Shown here: piece after piece, positions 39,401-48,285 of the stretch
Position numbering within the stretch: the stretch's first letter is position 1
Layout: the number at the start of each line of letters is the position of its first letter
Source of the DNA: Flavilitoribacter nigricans DSM 23189 = NBRC 102662
GTDB lineage: Bacteria; Bacteroidota; Bacteroidia; Chitinophagales; Saprospiraceae
Reading direction: 5' to 3'
NCBI RefSeq assembly: GCF_002646595.1
Contig: NZ_PDUD01000018.1
Location: 1-64,000 of the forward strand
DNA: 64,000 nucleotides
Notes under the pieces: generated by a model
Seen by the model: the letters and a program-made list of their open reading frames with translations, nothing else
What the model was told of the DNA's origin: nothing
Database searches by the model: none
Position numbers and translations under genes: made by a program

Positions 39401-42400
39401 GACCAGTTCGTTCATATCCAGCCACTTCTGCAGGTCTACCCAATGGGGTTCTTCTTTTTTGTCCCGACGATCTACTTCGTACAACAAATGCCAGTTCTCC
39501 AAAGAAGAGGCAATAGCCAGATTAGCCAGATCTTTGGGCTCGTACACTTTCTGGTCCAGTTGGGTCCACAACCATTCATTGGTCGGTATCTGCTGATTGA
39601 CCCGGTCGTACAACTGGAAAAAGCCCTGGGCTTTGATCTCATGCCCTCCCTGATCCTGGGTGGTAAAGGTATAGCGGTAGTGTCCCACCGGCCAGTCTTT
39701 CACTTCCAGTTTCAGTGATTGGGAGGTTCCCGTATTGATCTCCTGACCGTAGATCTCGCCCACTACGGGCCAGTTTTGCGGCTCGTTCTCGTCCTCGTAC
39801 GGCATTAGCGGGAACTGCTGGCTGAACGTCTCCTTATCGATCACGTGGTAATCCGGTTTTTCCCAATAGCGCTCGAGATAGGGGTGGGCCGGAGCGACCA
39901 GTCGTTCTATAACCAGGGATCCGGTAACGTCCTGCGGCTCACCGTCCAGGTTATTCGTATTTACTTTTAATTCCAACGGTTTTTGGCGATCGGAAGCATC
40001 CGGAACTACCACTTCGGCCTGAAGCCCCAAACGAGCGAGTTGTATACTTTTTTCCCCGCTGTGGGTTTCCCCGGTTATATCCGTGACATCGGCATAAACA
40101 GTGAACACGAAGGCGGGATCTAACTGGCGGTTGACCGTCGGATCGGCTTTGGCCGGGAAACTGATCGTAAAGTTACCGTCGGCATCCGTTTTGGTAGTGC
40201 CGTTGGCGACCTCCATGCTGGCCGAACGGCCACCCGGGAATCGCATACTACTGCGACGCCACCAGGGTAGCCAGGGGTAGCGGACTTCCCGAACCACCCG
40301 GTAGGTTACATTGGCATCCTGGACCTGGTCTCCGGCAAAACCTGCGGCTGTTCCGGCAACGCTTACTTCCGTATTCAGTTGCGGCTGGCTGTCCAATTTA
40401 TCGAAGGTGACCTCAAAACGCGGCCTCTTGTATTCTTCGACCCGAAAATAATGGGTACTGCCGTTGCCGGCCCGGAGGAACATCTGTCCGAGTAGACCGG
40501 AAGCGGGCGCCACAAAACTGCCGCTTATACTGCCGTAGTCATTACTGGTCAGTTCAAGTTTCTTGACTTCCTGCCCGTTGGCATCGTGAAAGCTGACCGT
40601 GGTTTTTTCGTTGGGCAAAATGCGGGGTTGTTGGGTTTCCCCGTCTTTTTCCAGCAAAATGGCCTTAAAATAAACGGTCTGTCCGGGGCGGTAGATCGCC
40701 CGGTCCAGAAAGAAGTGCGCCATTTGGCGGTTACGGGGTTCGTTACTGGAATTGTAATTACTGTATCCGTTCTCAAGGAAAAGGATATCCTGGTCGAGGG
40801 TCAGTTTCACCCGGAAGTAGAGGTTTTGGGTGACGTTGTGATGGACAAAACCGTCGGCATCCGAAACGGATTCGCCCACCTTATTTAATTCGTATTGCTG
40901 CTTCTGTCGGTTGTACATGCGGGTGAAGAACTCTGCCTTCACACCTGGCATCGGAGCGCCGGAACTGCGGTTCACCACTACAAATTGCATCTGATTTTCC
41001 GGGGAATGCCGGTGCAGATACGCCAGTTGGGAAACATGGGTCTCGACGAAGGCCGCTCTGCTGACCTTGGGCTCGATGGACTCCGTATCGGAAACAACGA
41101 TCACGTAGTGACCGATATCCAGTACCGGAACGGCCAGTTCTACCGAATGCCCCTGATAATCCCCTTCATCGGGTATCGCCTGGGACCAGGTCTTGACGGG
41201 TTTTTGCCGTTTGATGTAAGCGATCCGTTCGTTGTAATTCAGCGTGGAAAAATCCAGTTCACTGTCCAGGCGGTAAACCTGGAGGAACACCTTATCAATA
41301 TTTGTGTAGCCAATCCAGAGCAGAGAAGGCTGAACGGGAATATTCACCTGTTCGATCTTCAGTTCCAGTTGCTTGCTGCGAATGGATTGCTGCAGGTTTT
41401 TACATTTGATCGCTCCGTAACTATCCGGGAATTTCTCAATAGCGGTTTGGCACAATTCGTAGGCTTCCTTGATCAGCCAGCGTTTTTCATCGTCGGTACC
41501 CGGCTGGTAGGTTCTACCCAGTCGAAGTTTGAATTCAGCGATCTGAGCCAAAATTTCCGTGTAGACCGGCTGGGAGGTATATCGTTCGGCCATTGCCTCG
41601 AGCGCATGCAGGTACAAACTGTCTTTTTGCGGGAGAACGGCTTTCTCGTGAACGACCTGCAGCCGTTTGAGATCGGCATCGACCAGGGCCGCGGGCTGGT
41701 CATCTTCCAGATGCTGACCGAGTACCCGTTGGAACAGGCTCAGGGTCAGGTAAGGAAAGGAGGTTTCGTCTTCGGTAACGAAAGTATGGGATACAAATTC
41801 CGCTGCCGGGTCGAAAGCGGCCGGATCGTCGATCGTAAACTGGTAGACCGGCTGGGTGATGTAGGTTAGTTCATTGGTAAACTGGTCGATAGCCCGGTGG
41901 GCCAGAAAATCAAAAAGCGTAGGACGTAAGTCGTCCGTATTTTTGGTAGCCGGAAAAAGTGGATCAAAGGTGCCGATGGGAACGGCGAGCAGCGCCTCGG
42001 GATCTTCCACAGAGGCCAGGTAGTATTCGGTGCTTTTTTGGAGTAACTGCTCGGCGGACCAGGTTTTGATATCCGTTCCCGGATCGCCGCTTACGGATTC
42101 CCGTTGGCGAATCCGCCAGATCTGGTCCCGGAGGTAATTCATGTATAACTCACCGAGTACCGACTGGAAAATGGCGTCTACAGGAAAATCAACATTAGGA
42201 AATTCCGTTTCTAAATAATTTATGGAAGCCACCGTCCCGTCTTCGGACAATTCCGGCAACAGAGCGCTGACCTGTATCGCAGCCTTGGCCTGGTGGGCGG
42301 CGTTTTTATCATTTTTGGCGCGATCGTATAGTTCGAGCGCTTTACCCAGGGCGGAATTGGGCAAACCCTGCTCCTGTAATGAATCAATTGCTTTCCATTC

Positions 42401-42511
42401 TGCGGTGTAGGGGTCGTTATTAACTGGCATAGACCCTGGGTTTTGGGAGGTAAGTGGGATGTAGGCGAACAGTATCAGCACCAAGGCCCATGGGATAGTC
42501 CTCTTTCTCAT
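36416..42511 (-). CDS. Alpha-2-macroglobulin-like protease-trapping protein
   Basis: The 2031-aa product has a Sec signal (about 1-22, no lipobox Cys, so periplasmic or surface rather than lipidated), then a TPR-like/helical start, macroglobulin beta domains (MG), and the bait region with low complexity (AARSMAPAPAAPRMETIEEE, ~1190). The thioester motif PYECTEQ has its reactive Cys at residue 1479. A complement-like helical thioester domain follows, then the receptor-binding domain. Bacterial A2M traps foreign proteases and bonds covalently to them. A penicillin-binding protein 1C gene, the usual neighbour, is not adjacent. It is longer than E. coli YfhM. Confidence 0.85.
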   Translation of the reverse strand: MRKRTIPWALVLILFAYIPLTSQNPGSMPVNNDPYTAEWKAIDSLQEQGLPNSALGKALELYDRAKNDKNAAHQAKAAIQVSALLPELSEDGTVASINYLETEFPNVDFPVDAIFQSVLGELYMNYLRDQIWRIRQRESVSGDPGTDIKTWSAEQLLQKSTEYYLASVEDPEALLAVPIGTFDPLFPATKNTDDLRPTLFDFLAHRAIDQFTNELTYITQPVYQFTIDDPAAFDPAAEFVSHTFVTEDETSFPYLTLSLFQRVLGQHLEDDQPAALVDADLKRLQVVHEKAVLPQKDSLYLHALEAMAERYTSQPVYTEILAQIAEFKLRLGRTYQPGTDDEKRWLIKEAYELCQTAIEKFPDSYGAIKCKNLQQSIRSKQLELKIEQVNIPVQPSLLWIGYTNIDKVFLQVYRLDSELDFSTLNYNERIAYIKRQKPVKTWSQAIPDEGDYQGHSVELAVPVLDIGHYVIVVSDTESIEPKVSRAAFVETHVSQLAYLHRHSPENQMQFVVVNRSSGAPMPGVKAEFFTRMYNRQKQQYELNKVGESVSDADGFVHHNVTQNLYFRVKLTLDQDILFLENGYSNYNSSNEPRNRQMAHFFLDRAIYRPGQTVYFKAILLEKDGETQQPRILPNEKTTVSFHDANGQEVKKLELTSNDYGSISGSFVAPASGLLGQMFLRAGNGSTHYFRVEEYKRPRFEVTFDKLDSQPQLNTEVSVAGTAAGFAGDQVQDANVTYRVVREVRYPWLPWWRRSSMRFPGGRSASMEVANGTTKTDADGNFTISFPAKADPTVNRQLDPAFVFTVYADVTDITGETHSGEKSIQLARLGLQAEVVVPDASDRQKPLELKVNTNNLDGEPQDVTGSLVIERLVAPAHPYLERYWEKPDYHVIDKETFSQQFPLMPYEDENEPQNWPVVGEIYGQEINTGTSQSLKLEVKDWPVGHYRYTFTTQDQGGHEIKAQGFFQLYDRVNQQIPTNEWLWTQLDQKVYEPKDLANLAIASSLENWHLLYEVDRRDKKEEPHWVDLQKWLDMNELVREEDRGSFHIKIAAIRYNRVFTPSVTVVVPWSNKELQIEYQTFRDKLRPGAEEEWQLKISGPGGEKVAAELVAAMYDASLDQFAENNWNFTAFPNYYMDHRRWQGAGFGQTNGNMLNTPQQDWDKLPERTYRRLILTSRVVRLFSARSMAPAPAAPRMETIEEESVEMDMAMAESKVANVAGMPTPYDDATGGDEADADTDQDAPITPRTNLNETVFFLPDLRTDEDGNVLISFTMNEALTRWKFLAFAHTPELAYASSEKEIVTQKELMVLPSAPRFFRESDEIVFAAKVSNLSEGPLSGSARLELFDARTRESIDVAFGNDQANVSFQTEAGGSAGLEWKLEIPTGRTSAVIYRVTARAGSFTDGEEAALPVLTNRMLVTESQPLALNGGESKTFELGALGKALSSPTAKAHQFSLEFTSNPAWYAVQALPYLMEYPYECTEQIFNRYYANALASSAANQYPKVRQVFTEWRDQAQDAMLSNLRKNQDLKALLLEETPWVLDAQNEEEQKQNIGLLFDLDRMSREEESTLAKLDERQQSDGSFSWFPGGNPSWHITQYVVQGIGRLKKLNVSDPAYTGITDRISLNGIEYIDRKVVEQYNQLKEQVDRQNAEWEDDHLNSLTIHYLYTRSLFEVPAKEELQTIIDYYLRQCEKYWLDKGLYEQGLIALALANRQQMATPQKILASLRERALRNDELGMYWKQPNSWFWHQLPIETHALMIEVFGSLDAPIEDINALKIWLLKNKQTNHWPTTTSTAAAVYALLNAGDNWLAESQEVKIRFPGWNKQNYDDKIEAAQASAEAGTGYFQVKWDGSEVDESISRIKVRNPNKGPAWGAAYWQYFEDLDKIDIFEETPLTLKKGLFIERSGDRGPVLEALGANAALHPGDKLVVRLELRVDRAMEYVHMKDTRAAGLEPINILSRYRWQDGLGYYESPGDAATNFFFDYLPAGTYVFEYPLRVTYKGEFSNGITSIQCMYAPEFTSHSQGSRVSIK

Positions 42512-42580
42512 ATTTCGTGTTTTGTGGGGATATTGTTTTTATAACCATGTTAGTGATAGAAAAATTATGACAGAAGCCTT

Positions 42581-43666
42581 TTATTTAGAGGGATTTAGCC
42601 CAAATCGGCCAATATCGACCCCGGGATCAATCGGTACACCGCGGGTCAGCACGTCTGCAAGGTGTTGAGCCCAGTAGGGACCGAGGGATGCGCCTTTGGT
42701 ACCCAGTCCGTTAAATATAACCAATTGTGGGTGTTCTGGGTGCGTTCCCAGTAGCGGGCGCCGGTCTTTGATGGTGGGGCGGATCGCCGCCCGGTGCTCT
42801 TCGGTGCGATAGGGGAGCCGGAGCAGTTCATCGAGTTTTTCCGTCAGGTATTGCCGGCTTTTTTCCGATGGGAGATCATCCGTATGGAAATTGTTGCTGG
42901 TCGATCCGATCCAGTAGCGGCCGTCGGCCAGGGGAACGACAAAGATCCGGTGTTTGAGAATACGTTCAAAGCCGGCTTCCGGAATGGACGTGATCAGGGC
43001 TTCGCCCTTATTACCCTCGTAGGGAAGGTAGGAGAAATAGGGATTGGCTTTGGATTTTGCCCCCTCGCAAAAAACGACCACACGGGCTCGGATACCCCGG
43101 TATTCAACGCCCTGGTCGAGTAATTGGAGCTGAGAAAAATCAAAAGCTGCTTCGGTTAACAAGCCTGCATTTATCAGCCATTGCCGGTAGTGTTCCGCGA
43201 GGGTGCCGATCTCTACCTGCGCTCCTTCCCGCAATTCTCCGTAATCAAAGGCAGGGACCGTATGCTCTGCGTAGCGACCAATATTGACTTCATCTCCCGG
43301 TACCATATAGGCCTGGTAGGCGGGATCAAAAGCCCGGGCCTGCCAGTCATTTACCTCCCGGTTATTAAAAAGAGCCCGCAGCACGGGGCGCGGATGGTAG
43401 ATCTGGATATTCAGCTTCTGTTCGAGTTCCCGGTAGGTTTGCTGGGCTTTGGGGATGAGGTCATCGATCCGCCAGGATTTAACGTAGCGTCGACCCGTAA
43501 CCGGATTGATGATACCGGCCGCCACTTTGGTAGCCGCCCGGGGATAATTATCGTCGATAAGATGAACGGCCTGGCCGGCTTCCAGTAAAAAATGAGCGAT
43601 CAGGGTGCCGGCCAAACCCTGCCCAACGATCAGATAATCGGTAGTAATGTTCAATTGATCAGACAA
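42581..43666 (-). CDS. FAD-dependent oxidoreductase (DAO superfamily)
   Basis: The 361-aa product has the Rossmann dinucleotide fold near the start, DYLIVGQGLAGTLIAHFLLEAG, matching GxGxxG. The D-amino-acid oxidase-like second FAD contact lies near the end (TKGASLGPYWAQHLAD). The middle has GIINPVTGRRY, seen in glycine/D-amino-acid oxidase-like proteins and in MnmC's oxidase half. The substrate is not known. It is followed downstream by the 69-bp gap to the A2M gene, and a MITE-like element lies upstream. Confidence 0.8.
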   Translation of the reverse strand: MSDQLNITTDYLIVGQGLAGTLIAHFLLEAGQAVHLIDDNYPRAATKVAAGIINPVTGRRYVKSWRIDDLIPKAQQTYRELEQKLNIQIYHPRPVLRALFNNREVNDWQARAFDPAYQAYMVPGDEVNIGRYAEHTVPAFDYGELREGAQVEIGTLAEHYRQWLINAGLLTEAAFDFSQLQLLDQGVEYRGIRARVVVFCEGAKSKANPYFSYLPYEGNKGEALITSIPEAGFERILKHRIFVVPLADGRYWIGSTSNNFHTDDLPSEKSRQYLTEKLDELLRLPYRTEEHRAAIRPTIKDRRPLLGTHPEHPQLVIFNGLGTKGASLGPYWAQHLADVLTRGVPIDPGVDIGRFGLNPSK

Positions 43667-43671
43667 ATCTC

Positions 43672-43836
43672 AGAAACTGTTTTAAAAATGGTGCTGCAGT
43701 TGGGAAGCCCGCATTTTGCGACTGATTGAGGCGTAAAAAAGTGAACATAGCCTTAGCTACGTGACCTTTTTTGTAACGATGAGCAGGCGGAAAATGCGCG
43801 CTTCTTAAACCAGTATTTATTTTTAAAACAGTTTCT
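43672..43836. repeat. MITE-like palindromic element with perfect 18-bp terminal inverted repeats
   Basis: agaaactgttttaaaaat at 43672-43689 is the exact complement of 43819-43836. Inside lie secondary arms (gaagcccgcattttgc at 43704 with gcggaaaatgcgcgcttc ending 43805) and an inner A/T-run dyad (43733-43777). The whole gap between two genes is this 165-bp near-palindrome. It touches the stop of the YjbR-like gene. It has no coding capacity. Confidence 0.75.
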
Positions 43837-44195
43837 CACGGTAAATTATTCAATTCTTCGCGCAATTTCTTCGGCATTTTCTCAACCACCAGATCGTAGG
43901 AGTGATCGATCAGCTCGGTCAGGAGTTCGTTGTCCAGTCCCGTTTCCAGTTCCACCGTATTCCAGTGCTTTTTATTCATGTGGTAACCAGGGATGATCTG
44001 CGGGTGACTTTCACGAAGCTCGACCGCCCTAAGCGGGTCGCATTTCAGATTGGCAGTCGCCGTTTCACTGTCCAGCCCGGTGAGGGCAAACATCTTGCCC
44101 ATCACTTTAAACACAAGGGTTTCCTCGCCGAAGGGAAAGGTTTCTTCCACCCCTTTTTTGGACAGGCAGTACTCCCGGAATTCTTCTAGGTTCAT
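43836..44195 (-). CDS. YjbR/MmcQ-family DNA-binding-like protein
   Basis: The 119-aa product has the MmcQ/YjbR (CyaY-like fold) pattern: start FREYCLSKKGVEETFPFGEE, FKVMGKMFALTG, and a C-terminal helix pair with HMNKKHWNTVEL. Family members bind DNA non-specifically; the cell role is unclear. The frame ends at the boundary of the MITE-like element. Confidence 0.85.
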   Translation of the reverse strand: MNLEEFREYCLSKKGVEETFPFGEETLVFKVMGKMFALTGLDSETATANLKCDPLRAVELRESHPQIIPGYHMNKKHWNTVELETGLDNELLTELIDHSYDLVVEKMPKKLREELNNLP

Positions 44196-44239
44196 AATTT
44201 GGTGATCGTCGGGTTATAAGGTAGCCGGCAAGCGGCGGT

Positions 44240-44734
44240 TCAATTCATAAATACGGCAAACTCGCCCGCTTCCTGGATCTCTACGTCAATATTTTCCTTC
44301 AGGGTAGTGGCCAGCGACAGCCCCACATAATCGACCTTAATGGGGAACGATTTATGCTGCCGGTCTACCAGTACGGCCGTTTCGATCTTTTTGGGTAGGA
44401 TGGTCATCAGTGGTTTGCAGGCATAAAACATCGTGCGACCGGTGTTTGCGACGTCATCTACAAGGAGGATCGTCTTCTGATTGAGTTCTTCGACCGGCAT
44501 TTCCAGTTCGATCGGACTACCCAGCGGATCGGCCGGGCTCAGACGGATGCGGGTCAGGGTAATGGGTAACGGTTTGAGTTGTTTTAGTTCCTCGATCAGC
44601 AACAGGGCCACCTGCATACCCCGGTTGTTGATCCCGATGATAATCAACTCCTCTTCCTCGTAATTGTGCTCGAGGATCTCAATCGCCAGCCTTTTAACTT
44701 TCTGCCGGATCTTTTTATGGTCTAGTATTTTCAT
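44240..44734 (-). CDS. pyrR: PyrR-like phosphoribosyltransferase
   Basis: The 164-aa product has the type I PRTase fold with the PRPP-binding motif LLVDDVANTGRTM (about 90-102), and ETAVLVDRQHKSFPIKVDYVGLSLAT, which is the PyrR pattern. PyrR proteins convert uracil to UMP and may control pyr gene transcription by binding RNA. No pyr operon is adjacent, and the RNA-binding face cannot be judged. It lies 44 bases upstream of the YjbR-like gene on the same strand. Confidence 0.75.
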   Translation of the reverse strand: MKILDHKKIRQKVKRLAIEILEHNYEEEELIIIGINNRGMQVALLLIEELKQLKPLPITLTRIRLSPADPLGSPIELEMPVEELNQKTILLVDDVANTGRTMFYACKPLMTILPKKIETAVLVDRQHKSFPIKVDYVGLSLATTLKENIDVEIQEAGEFAVFMN

Positions 44735-44964
44735 GGTATATTCCTTGAACTACAAATTTATTACTTTGGCGATGAATAAAAATTAAATTTGTTGAGTTTT
44801 GTACAATCGCGGTCGAGATGTTATTTTAGCGAAAATTCGCTGAATTAAATTGTCTTTTAGCCGGTGATCTTTCGCACGGATTAATTCCGGCAATCAGTGA
44901 TCATTCATTCGTTGTGATTGTTCAGCTACTGCCGAGCCCCATAAACCGCAACTTAAGCATTTTT

Positions 44965-46317
44965 ATGATACAACAGATTATATTCATCATTGTCGCCGCC
45001 GCCGCACTGGGCTATGCCGCCCGGCAATTCCTTCGGGTGCGCAGAAATATCCTGCTCGGGCAGGACGAGGCGACCACCGGAGACCCGGGCGCGCGCTGGA
45101 GCAATGTACTCCTCGTTGCTTTCGGGCAAAAGAAAATGTTCAAGCGCTGGATCCCCGCCGTCTTTCACTTTTTCATTTACGCAGCTTTTCTCATCACGCA
45201 GATCGAACTGATCGAGATCTTTATTGACGGAATTTTCGGCGTACACCGCTTTTTCGCCTCCGGTCTGGGTGGGTTTTACACCTTTGTGATCAGCTTTATT
45301 GAGATCCTTTCCCTGCTGGCTTTCGTGGCGACCATCATTTTCCTGGCCCGTCGGAATGCGTTGAAATTACCGCGTTTTCACAAACCCGAAATGAAGGGAT
45401 GGCCGAAGCTGGACGGTAACCTGATCCTGATCTTCGAACTCATTCTCCTGGTCGGTATTTTCAGTATGAACGGTGCGGATATGGTGCTGCAGTCCCGCGG
45501 AGTGGAGCATTATTCGGATACCGGTAATCTGGCGGTGAGCAGCTGGCTCGGTCCGGCACTTTTCGGCGGGTTGAGCGACGGGACATTGGTCGCCGTGGAG
45601 CGTTTCGGCTGGTGGCTGCACCTGATCATGGTATTCGTCTTCCTAAACTATCTGCCCAAATCGAAACACCTGCACATTGTACTGGCTTTTCCGAACACCT
45701 ATTTTGCCCGGCTCAGACCGCGCGGCGAAATGGAAAATATGCCGGAGATCATGAATGAGGTGAAGAGCATGATGGGCCTGGGAGATGATACAGGCGAAGC
45801 GGATCTGAGTATGGAAGAGGAACTGCCCGAATTCGGTGCCAATGATGTATTCACCATGTCCTGGAAAAATGTGCTGGGCGCTTACGCCTGTACCGAATGC
45901 GGTCGGTGTACCGCGGTATGCCCCGCGAATATTACCGGTAAAAAATTATCTCCCCGGAAGATCATGATGGATATCCGGGACCGGGCCGAAGAGATCGGAC
46001 AGCGACTGGATAGCGGCAATAAGGAATTTGCCCGCGATCCCGAGCAACCGCTTTCCAAAGAGAACTACGAAGACGGCAAATCACTCTTTGATTACATCAG
46101 TCGGGAGGAGATCCACGCCTGCACGACCTGTAATGCCTGTGTGGAAGCCTGTCCGGTACTGATCAATCCGCTGGAGCCCATTCTTAAGATGCGTCGCTAC
46201 GAGATCCTTACGGAATCCGCGGGACCATCCGACTGGCTGCCGATGTTCAATAGTATTGAAAACCAGGGAGCGGCCTGGGCCATGAATATCGACCGGGAAC
46301 AATGGACCAGAGAATAA
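44965..46317 (+). CDS. Membrane-bound 4Fe-4S protein (HdrC/GlpC-like)
   Basis: The preferred start is MIQQIIFIIVAAAALG at 44965. Five or six membrane segments fill residues ~1-250, then a soluble tail with two 4Fe-4S motifs: CTECGRCTAVCP (about 310) and CTTCNACVEACPVLINP (about 395). It passes electrons between the quinone pool and its soluble partner encoded next. In Bacteroidota this pair is common and its in vivo donor unclear. Similarity to nitrate-reductase gamma-like membrane domains is visible. Confidence 0.85.
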   Translation: MIQQIIFIIVAAAALGYAARQFLRVRRNILLGQDEATTGDPGARWSNVLLVAFGQKKMFKRWIPAVFHFFIYAAFLITQIELIEIFIDGIFGVHRFFASGLGGFYTFVISFIEILSLLAFVATIIFLARRNALKLPRFHKPEMKGWPKLDGNLILIFELILLVGIFSMNGADMVLQSRGVEHYSDTGNLAVSSWLGPALFGGLSDGTLVAVERFGWWLHLIMVFVFLNYLPKSKHLHIVLAFPNTYFARLRPRGEMENMPEIMNEVKSMMGLGDDTGEADLSMEEELPEFGANDVFTMSWKNVLGAYACTECGRCTAVCPANITGKKLSPRKIMMDIRDRAEEIGQRLDSGNKEFARDPEQPLSKENYEDGKSLFDYISREEIHACTTCNACVEACPVLINPLEPILKMRRYEILTESAGPSDWLPMFNSIENQGAAWAMNIDREQWTRE

Positions 46318-46378
46318 TGCCGGGATTTACGATCTGTATCGGAGATCCTCCGGCATGTTTCACTCACAATTGACAATT

Positions 46379-47167
46379 ATGCAAGAACTGAATATAAAAA
46401 CGATGGCGGAAATGACCGCCGAAGGTACCAGCCCGGAAATATTGTTCTGGGTGGGCTGTGCGGGTAGTTTCGATGACCGGGCCCAACGCATCACCCGGGC
46501 TTTTGCCACTATCCTGCAGGCGGCGGAGATCTCCTTCGCTATTCTGGGCAATGAGGAATCCTGCACCGGGGACCCGGCGCGGCGGGCGGGTAACGAATTC
46601 CTTTTTCAGATGTCGGCCCTGCAAAATATTGAAGTACTGAACCGCTACGAGATCAAAAAGATCGTCACGGCCTGTCCGCATTGTTTCAATACCCTCAAAA
46701 ATGAATATCCGGCGCTGGGCGGAAACTACGAAGTGATCCACCACACGCAGTTTCTCCAGGAACTGATTGATCAGGGACGCCTGAAACTGAAAGAGGGGGG
46801 CACGTTTAAAGGCAAGAAGATCACCTACCACGATTCCTGTTATATGGGCCGGATCAACGGCGTTTACGAAGCACCGCGCTCGGTACTGGCACAGTTGGAT
46901 GCAGATCTGGTAGAGATGAAGCGCAGTCGTAAAAACGGCCTGTGCTGCGGTGCCGGCGGAGCGCAGATGTGGAAAGAGGATGAACCCGGTGACAAGCGGA
47001 TCAATACCGAAAGGGTAGAGGAGGCTTTAGGTACGGGGGCGGAGGCCATCGTGGCGAATTGCCCGTTCTGTATAACCATGCTGAACGACGGCGTGACGGC
47101 CAAGGAAAAACAGGAAAGCGTGATGGTCTACGATCTGTCGGAAATGATCGTAAACAACCTGCAATAA
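46379..47167 (+). CDS. CCG-domain Fe-S protein (HdrB-like)
   Basis: The start is MQELNIKTMAEM at 46379. The 262-aa product has two CCG (cysteine-rich) domains: LFWVGCAGSFDDR and VTACPHCFNTLKNEYP, then HDSCYMGR, GLCCGAGGAQMW and ANCPFCITMLNDG. This binds a [4Fe-4S] cluster in the manner of heterodisulfide reductase HdrB and GlpC/LutA proteins. It sits 60 bases after its membrane partner in a two-gene operon, ended by the hairpin at 47171-47212. Confidence 0.85.
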   Translation: MQELNIKTMAEMTAEGTSPEILFWVGCAGSFDDRAQRITRAFATILQAAEISFAILGNEESCTGDPARRAGNEFLFQMSALQNIEVLNRYEIKKIVTACPHCFNTLKNEYPALGGNYEVIHHTQFLQELIDQGRLKLKEGGTFKGKKITYHDSCYMGRINGVYEAPRSVLAQLDADLVEMKRSRKNGLCCGAGGAQMWKEDEPGDKRINTERVEEALGTGAEAIVANCPFCITMLNDGVTAKEKQESVMVYDLSEMIVNNLQ

Positions 47168-47170
47168 GAA

Positions 47171-47212
47171 AGGCCGGTGTGCCGCCCTTTACAAGTTGCG
47201 GCACACCGGCCT
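47171..47212 (+). terminator. 15-bp hairpin after the Fe-S operon
   Basis: aggccggtgtgccgc (47171-47185) and its exact complement (47198-47212) form a perfect stem with a 12-base loop. It is followed by A rather than T on the plus strand; the T-run lies on the other strand. Termination would thus be strongest for leftward transcripts. Confidence 0.65.
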
Positions 47213-47493
47213 AAAAAAAACGCACAAGTATCAGGAGCGTTTTGGGCCCCTATATGACAGGTTTAAGGCAGCTGCGGTGGTTCGGTAATCCCCTTGTCCT
47301 TCCGAAGAAAGAATCCTTGCGGATTGAGGCCCGCCCTAGACACCATAAGTCTGACCTTTATTATTATCGTGTTGAGCCAAAACTTATTTTGATACTTGCG
47401 CGTTATTCGTTGCAAAGCCGGTTGCTTTGCGCTGCTAAGTTAGGATTTTTTAGCATACGAAAAAAGTGGTTTAACAATTTTTGAAATTTGATC
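47213..47493. other. Intergenic region, no supported gene
   Basis: The 280 bases between the hairpin and the MOSC gene include a frame of 80 codons (47242-47484), but its composition (many R, H, Y, W) looks non-coding. An AT-rich end just before the MOSC start may hold a promoter. Confidence 0.5.
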
Positions 47494-47997
47494 ATGGCCT
47501 ATACTAAATCACAATTATTGGAAAGTTTACCTCAGGTAGGAAAAGTAGAATGGATCGGTATCCGGGCGGAGCGCCGCGCTGATGTGGAGCCCGTTTCCGA
47601 GATCACGGTTGATGTTGAAGCTGGCTTATCCGGTGACCACTACAGCCGGAATGGTGGTAAACGGCAGATCACCCTGGTGCAGGCAGAGCACATCGAAGCC
47701 GTGGAAAAGATGCTGGCCCGTTCGGTTGACCCTGGCGCATTGCGTCGGAACATCGTTATTTCGGGCATCAATATCCTGGCTTTTACCGATCGTAAATTTA
47801 CCCTCGGTGAGGTAGTTTTGGAAATGACCGGTCTTTGTTATCCCTGCTCCCGGATCGAGGAGAATGTCGGTCCCGGCGCCTACAACGCCATGCGCGGCCA
47901 CGGGGGGATCACCGCAAAAGTAATTAAAGGAGGAACGCTCCGTGTAGGTGACGAAGTACGCTTGTACCAGGAACCGGAAGCGGTGGAAGTTTCCTAA
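47494..47997 (+). CDS. MOSC-domain sulfurase-like protein
   Basis: The 167-aa product starts at MAYTKSQLLE (the third codon of a slightly longer open frame that begins at a weaker TTG). The MOSC fold is visible: VEWIGIRAERR, AGLSGDHYSRNGGKRQITLVQ, and LCYPCSRIEENVGPG with the conserved Cys. MOSC proteins act in sulfur delivery and molybdenum cofactor chemistry; the substrate is unknown. The next gene starts ten bases later. Confidence 0.85.
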   Translation: MAYTKSQLLESLPQVGKVEWIGIRAERRADVEPVSEITVDVEAGLSGDHYSRNGGKRQITLVQAEHIEAVEKMLARSVDPGALRRNIVISGINILAFTDRKFTLGEVVLEMTGLCYPCSRIEENVGPGAYNAMRGHGGITAKVIKGGTLRVGDEVRLYQEPEAVEVS

Positions 47998-48007
47998 AAA
48001 ATAGCTG

Positions 48008-48274
48008 ATGGCTGAAGTAAGAATTGCCTGCCCAAAGTGTGACTGGGAGCCCGATGGAAAGCCCTACTGGTCGTGCACTTGCGGCCACGTCTGGAATACT
48101 TTTGATACCGGCGGACGTTGCCCTGCTTGCAAAAAACAGTGGGAATGGACCCAGTGCGTGGTGCACGCCGGCGGCTGTCTAGCGATGTCACCCCATTTGG
48201 ACTGGTACCGCGGACTGGACGAATGGCTGGAAGAAGAGATCTCAAAAATTGAAGTGATCGTCGAGACCTCCTGA
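48008..48274 (+). CDS. Small zinc-ribbon protein
   Basis: The 88-aa product has two zinc-ribbon halves: CPKCDWEPDGKPYWSCTC (residues ~9-26) and CPACKKQW (near 39-42), with further H, C (TQCVVHAGGCL). It could be a small metal-binding or nucleic-acid-binding protein. Such short proteins follow MOSC genes in some Bacteroidota; no name can be given. Confidence 0.65.
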   Translation: MAEVRIACPKCDWEPDGKPYWSCTCGHVWNTFDTGGRCPACKKQWEWTQCVVHAGGCLAMSPHLDWYRGLDEWLEEEISKIEVIVETS

Positions 48275-48285
48275 GGCTGTGGGCT

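Noticed and set aside
47242-47484. 80-codon frame before the MOSC gene
   Set aside because: Arg/His/Tyr/Trp-rich composition with no pattern; likely non-coding.
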